Below, in pieces: positions 5,695 through 8,752 of a stretch of 8,752 nucleotides of DNA. The stretch is from Thermoflexus sp042408365 (lineage in GTDB: Bacteria; Chloroflexota; Anaerolineae; Thermoflexales; Thermoflexaceae), in NCBI RefSeq assembly GCF_042408365.1, contig NZ_JBHOQJ010000061.1, forward strand, positions 1-8,752, in the 5' to 3' direction. Below the pieces are notes generated by a model that saw only the letters and a list, made by a program, of their open reading frames with translations, ran no database searches and had not been told where the DNA came from. Positions within the stretch are counted from its first letter, which is position 1; every line of letters begins with the position of its first letter. Position numbers and translations under genes: made by a program.

Positions 5695-5711
5695 TGGACC
5701 CAGATGGTCCA
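5695..5711. promoter_or_regulatory. Putative Rrf2 autoregulatory operator
   Basis: The perfect dyad TGGACC-CAGAT-GGTCCA lies 30-46 bp upstream of the Rrf2 start codon. The -10-like CATAAT/TAATAT (minus strand) lies right at its promoter-proximal edge. A dimer bound here would block RNA polymerase, as in autorepressed Rrf2 genes. No equally good copy was seen in front of the subunit IIa gene. Confidence 0.5.
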
Positions 5712-5895
5712 CTTTGGAAAATAGGCCTTCGACGCCTTGGCCGCTAGTGTCGTTATTCATATATCTGCTATGACGGTGCTCATATGAGTTGTGAAATTTG
5801 CAACGGCTTCGCCGCCGTAACGAGGATCTCCGCCCTCTCGAAGATCAAGGGACCGCATGCGTGTTGAAAGCGATCGGCCCTGGTGGGGAAGCGGC

Positions 5896-5924
5896 TTGAC
5901 AAAACCCGGCTTTTGGAGTAGCAT
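5896..5924 (+). promoter_or_regulatory. Sigma-70-type promoter of the Fur-family gene
   Basis: A perfect -35 TTGACA (5896-5901), a 17-bp spacer and -10 TAGCAT (5919-5924, four of six consensus bases) predict transcription starting near 5931. This is about 35 nt before the ATG and inside the adjoining dyad. Confidence 0.8.
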
Positions 5925-5929
5925 CTGTT

Positions 5930-5965
5930 TTGGATAATGATTCTCTAGAGATAGGAGTTATCCAA
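5930..5965 (+). promoter_or_regulatory. Fur-box-like operator overlapping start site and ribosome site
   Basis: TTGGATAA (5930-5937) and its exact reverse complement TTATCCAA (5958-5965) flank a 20-bp core containing TCTCTAGAGA. The left part reads GATAATGATT, matching nine of the first ten bases of the classical Fur box. The dyad spans the predicted +1, the AGGAG ribosome site (5953-5957) and the A of the start codon. Autoregulation by the encoded Fur-family protein is the simplest reading; it is an inference. Confidence 0.6.
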
Positions 5966-6429
5966 TGTATCGGCGTTCGGAGCGCTTGAAGGCAATGCTG
6001 AAAGGTCTGCGGGAGTCTGGGTTGCGGTTGACCCCCCAGCGGGTGGCCGTCTGTGAGGTCTTGGCGGCGAGCCGTAGCCATCCGACCGCCTATGAGATCT
6101 ACCGGCGCCTTCGCCGGCGTTTCCCCACCCTCAGCCTGGCCACGGTTTACAAGACCCTGGACGTCCTGGTGCGGCTGGGTTTGGTGAGCGCGTTGGGGGA
6201 CGCTGGGGATGGGATGGTGCATTACGACGGGGACACTGATCCCCATATCAACCTGGTCTGTCTTTCCTGTCACCGGGTGCAGGATCTGGAGAGCATGGAT
6301 GTCGGGGATTTGTATCAGCAGGTGGTGGCCCGCTCCGGTTATGCCCTGCGGGGAGCCCGCCTGGTCTACTACGGCCTTTGCCCGGAATGTCAACGGAAGA
6401 CCCAAGCGACCGCCGCGGAGGTGAACTGA
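5965..6429 (+). CDS. Fur/PerR-family metal-dependent regulator
   Basis: This 154-residue Fur-superfamily DNA-binding regulator has an N-terminal winged helix (about 8-80, with LRLTPQRVAVCEVL and LATVYKTLDVLVRLGLV) and a C-terminal dimer and metal domain. The structural Zn site is C-X2-C twice: Cys99/Cys102 (CLSC) and Cys139/Cys142 (CPEC). Compared with Bacillus PerR, the regulatory site keeps equivalents of His37 (His39), Asp85 (Asp88), His91 (His94) and Asp104 (Asp107), while the second histidine (His93) is replaced by Asn96. The Asp rather than Glu at 88 points toward PerR-like, iron-binding and peroxide-sensing members, but Fur or Zur cannot be excluded. ATG 5965 has AGGAG seven nucleotides before it. 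The stop codon is 3 nt from the P-type ATPase start, so the two are a translationally coupled operon, presumably repressor plus target. Confidence 0.92.
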   Translation: MYRRSERLKAMLKGLRESGLRLTPQRVAVCEVLAASRSHPTAYEIYRRLRRRFPTLSLATVYKTLDVLVRLGLVSALGDAGDGMVHYDGDTDPHINLVCLSCHRVQDLESMDVGDLYQQVVARSGYALRGARLVYYGLCPECQRKTQATAAEVN

Positions 6430-6432
6430 GCA

Positions 6433-8379
6433 ATGGGGGAGGGGATCCGACGTTTCGTCCTGGAGGAGCGCCGGCTGGAGTTCCCCTTCGTGGGGTTGAC
6501 CCTCACAGCGCTGGCCGGGGGGATGCTCTCGCGTTGGGCGATCCCCGGGATGGAAGGAGCCTTCTGGATCGCCGCCTATTTCTTTGGAGGCTTCTATGGC
6601 GTGCTGGATGGCGCCCGCGCGTTACGCGAAGGACGTCTGGATGTCAATCTGCTGATGCTGCTCTCGGCGCTGGGGGCCGCTCTCATCGGGCACGCGGAAG
6701 AGGGAGGGACGTTGTTGTTCCTCTTCTCGCTTTCGAACGCTCTGCAGACCCTGGCCCTGGAGCGGACCCGCCAAGCCATCCGGGGGCTTCTGAAGCTCCG
6801 TCCCTCCACGGCTCGACGCCTCCGTGGGACGACGGAGGAAACGATCCCGGTCGAAGCGATCGAAGTGGGGGATCACCTCTTGATCCGGCCGGGCGAACGG
6901 ATTCCAGCCGATGGGGTGGTGGTGGCGGGCTTTTCCGCGGTGGACGAGTCGTTGCTCACCGGGGAATCCATACCAGCCCCGAAGGGGCCAGGCGATTCGG
7001 TTTTTGAGGGCACGCTGAACAGTTACGGGGCGCTGGAAATTCAAGTCACCCGCCCGACCTCCGATACCATGTTGGCGCGGATCATCCATCTGGTGGAGGA
7101 GGCGCAGGCGCAGCGGGCTCGCACCCAACAGGCCATCGATCGGTTTGAACAGCGCTATGCGTGGGCTGTTCTGGCTGGGGCTGCCCTCACGTTGATCCTC
7201 CCCTGGCTGTGGGGGGAAGCCCTGGAGCGGGCCTTCTATCGGGCGATGACCCTGCTGGTGGTCGCCTCGCCGTGTGCCCTGGTGATCAGCACTCCAGCCG
7301 CGTTCCTTTCGGCGATCGCCGCCGGAGCTCGACGGGGGATCCTGTTTAAAGGAGGGATGGCCCTGGAGCGTCTGGCCCGGGTCCGGGTCGTGGCGATGGA
7401 TAAAACGGGGACCCTCACGGAGAATCGGGTGGCGGTGCAGGCGGTCCGCGCGCTGGATGGCACCGGCCCCGATTCGGTCCTGGCCCTGGCGGCGGCGGTG
7501 GAAGCCCGTTCCGAACATCCGATCGCCCGGGCGATTGTGGAGGAGGCTCGGGCGCGGGGCCTGGCGTTGCAGGAGATCCGGGAGGTCGAGGCCCGTCCTG
7601 GGTTAGGGGTCATTGGCTTTGCCAACGCCCATCGGATCTGGGTGGGTTCCCCCCGCTTGTTCCAGCAGGAAGGCATTCCTATTCCTTCTGAGGTGAGTGT
7701 CTTGCTGGAGAAGGTTCAACACGCGGGTCGGACGGCTCTGCTGGTTTACGATGGGCAGTGGCATGGGATTATTGAGGTGGCGGACCGGGTTCGAGCGGAG
7801 GCTCCTGAGGCCGTGCGCGCATTGCGCCGCATGGGGATCGAGGTGGTCATGCTGACGGGGGATCACCCAGCGGTCGCCCGTGCCGTGGCCCAGGCGGTGG
7901 GGATCGAGCATGTGGAGGCCGGGTTATTGCCCGAGGAGAAACTGGAGCGCATTCAGGCCATGGCCCGAACCTTGGGGCCGGTGGCGATGGTAGGGGATGG
8001 GATGAACGACGCGCCAGCCCTGGCGGCGGCCTCAGCCGGGATCGCAATGGGGAAAATGGGAAGCGATACGGCCATTGAGACGGCCGATGTGGTGTTGCTT
8101 CAAGAAGACCTCCGCCGGGTCGCTGAAGCCATCGCTATGGCCCGCGCCGCGATGCGCACCGTGTGGCAGAACCTGGCCTTGGCCAGCGGGGTGATCGCCC
8201 TGCTGGTCGCGCTCACCTTCGGCCTGGGGATCCCCCTACCGCTGGCGGTCGTGGGTCATGAGGGGAGCACGCTGCTGGTGGTGCTCAATGGCTTAAGGCT
8301 CCTTCGATGGAAATATCCGGTTTCTACGGGCAGCGCCAATCCCGCTGGAGTATCCCCTCACCGGGGGACCAGCGGATGA
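6433..8379 (+). CDS. P1B-4-type metal-exporting P-type ATPase (probably Fe(II), possibly Co or Zn)
   Basis: This 648-residue heavy-metal P-type ATPase uses ATP to export a divalent metal across the cytoplasmic membrane. Landmarks are actuator TGES (176-179), ion-channel motif SPC (Ser279-Pro280-Cys281), phosphorylation site DKTGTLT (Asp323), nucleotide-binding SEHP (His362), hinge GDGMNDAP (521-528), and HEGST (609-613) in the last membrane region. SPC with HEG(G/S)T, and no N-terminal metal-binding domain, define the P1B-4 subgroup (CoaT, CtpD, PfeT) and exclude the CPC-type Cu or Zn/Cd pumps. The gene follows a PerR/Fur-like regulator by 3 nt, matching the PerR-controlled Fe(II) exporter PfeT of Bacillus. 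GGAGG lies 11 nt before the ATG, inside the upstream gene. The last 56 bp overlap a convergent gene, and the C-terminal tail (about 628-648) is poorly conserved in style. The metal is inferred from subgroup and context. Confidence 0.94.
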   Translation: MGEGIRRFVLEERRLEFPFVGLTLTALAGGMLSRWAIPGMEGAFWIAAYFFGGFYGVLDGARALREGRLDVNLLMLLSALGAALIGHAEEGGTLLFLFSLSNALQTLALERTRQAIRGLLKLRPSTARRLRGTTEETIPVEAIEVGDHLLIRPGERIPADGVVVAGFSAVDESLLTGESIPAPKGPGDSVFEGTLNSYGALEIQVTRPTSDTMLARIIHLVEEAQAQRARTQQAIDRFEQRYAWAVLAGAALTLILPWLWGEALERAFYRAMTLLVVASPCALVISTPAAFLSAIAAGARRGILFKGGMALERLARVRVVAMDKTGTLTENRVAVQAVRALDGTGPDSVLALAAAVEARSEHPIARAIVEEARARGLALQEIREVEARPGLGVIGFANAHRIWVGSPRLFQQEGIPIPSEVSVLLEKVQHAGRTALLVYDGQWHGIIEVADRVRAEAPEAVRALRRMGIEVVMLTGDHPAVARAVAQAVGIEHVEAGLLPEEKLERIQAMARTLGPVAMVGDGMNDAPALAAASAGIAMGKMGSDTAIETADVVLLQEDLRRVAEAIAMARAAMRTVWQNLALASGVIALLVALTFGLGIPLPLAVVGHEGSTLLVVLNGLRLLRWKYPVSTGSANPAGVSPHRGTSG

Positions 8380-8752
8380 TGCGCCAGCCAGCTCCCTGGA
8401 CGGCCAGCCGGTAGATTTCGCGGGGGTAGGTGACCACCCGCTCGACGGTCACGCTCTGGCCTGGCGGACAAACCATGCTGGCCTGATAGATCCAGGTCTC
8501 CTCCGTTTGCACTTCGATGAGATCGGGGCCAGGGCGCGCGGCGGGAGCGCATGAGCGGATTTCCCATTCGATGGTTTGAATCGTCGCCCGGATGGCCTGG
8601 GCCGCCTGTCGCAGGCGATCCCCCTGTCGTCGAGCCTCCAGGGCGGCGTCCCCCCATGCGGTGGCCAGCTCCTCAAGGGTTCCCTGACCCTGGATATAGG
8701 CTTCTTGAGCGGCGTTCGCCCGTTCAATGGTTTGCAGCACCCCCGGTTCGCA
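8324..8752 (-). CDS. Protein of unknown function, 5' end cut by window edge, possible lipoprotein
   Basis: An open frame runs from the window edge (8752) to TAG at 8324-8326, giving 142 visible residues. I do not recognise the family. The part after the edge reads CEPGVLQTIERANAAQEAY. A Cys just before a helical, charged region would suit a lipobox cysteine, but the preceding signal is outside the window. GTG at 8740 is the first possible start seen, with no clear ribosome site, so the true start probably lies outside. Residues 5-70 are Ala/Gln/Arg-rich and probably helical or coiled-coil. The rest (about 75-142) looks beta-rich, with several Trp and Tyr and a PPGQSVTVERVVTYPREIYRL segment. 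The gene converges on the ATPase and overlaps its end by 56 bp. Coding is supported by GC-rich, long and plausible codon use, but a spurious frame is not fully excluded. Confidence 0.7.
   Translation of the reverse strand, partial: CEPGVLQTIERANAAQEAYIQGQGTLEELATAWGDAALEARRQGDRLRQAAQAIRATIQTIEWEIRSCAPAARPGPDLIEVQTEETWIYQASMVCPPGQSVTVERVVTYPREIYRLAVQGAGWRIIRWSPGEGILQRDWRCP

Larger units (their letters stand above)
5666..5964. other. Divergent regulatory region between the Rrf2 and Fur-family genes
   Basis: There is no gene in these 299 bp. The region is more AT-rich than its surroundings in 5680-5800 and holds several short dyads: TGGACC-N5-GGTCCA (5695-5711), TCATA-N7-TATGA (5757-5773), CTCATATGAG (5779-5788), and ACGGC-N6-GCCGT (5803-5818). 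It ends with a sigma-70-type promoter and Fur-box-like dyad for the plus-strand gene. Such density fits a shared control region for two regulators. Confidence 0.6.

Noticed and set aside
6622..7518. 298-codon minus-strand frame within the ATPase
   Set aside because: It is an antisense shadow of well-conserved ATPase motifs; its own composition is unlike a folded protein family I know.

Overview
The window looks like chromosomal DNA from a GC-rich, probably thermophilic, aerobic bacterium. The proteins are compact and rich in Ala, Arg, Leu and Gly, and the oxidase is of the Thermus-like ba3 (B-family) type. A thermophilic member of the Chloroflexota (for example a Thermoflexus relative) is my best guess, but this rests on protein style and not on any search.

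Left part (1-5034, all genes on the minus strand). Read in the direction of transcription, from high to low coordinates, there is a cytochrome c oxidase locus. It starts with a 41-residue one-helix subunit IIa (4909-5034), followed by the CuA-bearing subunit II (4214-4729), a free-standing CBS-pair protein (3806-4183) and the catalytic subunit I (2084-3733). After a likely terminator come two copper-delivery genes, a membrane-anchored Sco/SenC thioredoxin-like protein (1070-1729) and a PCu(A)C copper chaperone lipoprotein (387-878). Together these encode the enzyme and the periplasmic machinery thought to load its CuA site. A tRNA-Gln(UUG) with its own extended -10 promoter and terminator follows at 178-249. 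Two degenerate copies of one hairpin-rich intergenic repeat interrupt the locus, one between IIa and II and one between subunit I and Sco. The PCuAC gene has a perfect 16-bp palindrome upstream and a second related site exactly 84 bp away.

Middle (5165-5964). An Rrf2-family regulator with three cysteines (minus strand) lies just upstream of the oxidase genes and probably controls them. It has a palindrome at its own promoter. It is divergent from a Fur/PerR-family regulator (plus strand, 5965-6429), whose -35/-10 promoter and start region carry a Fur-box-like inverted repeat.

Right part (5965-8752). The Fur/PerR-like regulator is followed after 3 nt by a P1B-4-type metal P-type ATPase (SPC and HEGST motifs). 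This arrangement recalls the PerR-controlled Fe(II) exporter PfeT of Bacillus. A convergent minus-strand gene of unknown function, cut by the window edge and possibly a lipoprotein, overlaps the ATPase 3' end by 56 bp.

The overall theme is respiration with copper and haem oxidase assembly, next to redox- and metal-responsive regulation and probable iron export. The least expected items are the unlisted subunit IIa gene, whose ribosome binding site sits in a hairpin loop, the CBS protein inside the oxidase operon, and the paired operator-like palindromes.
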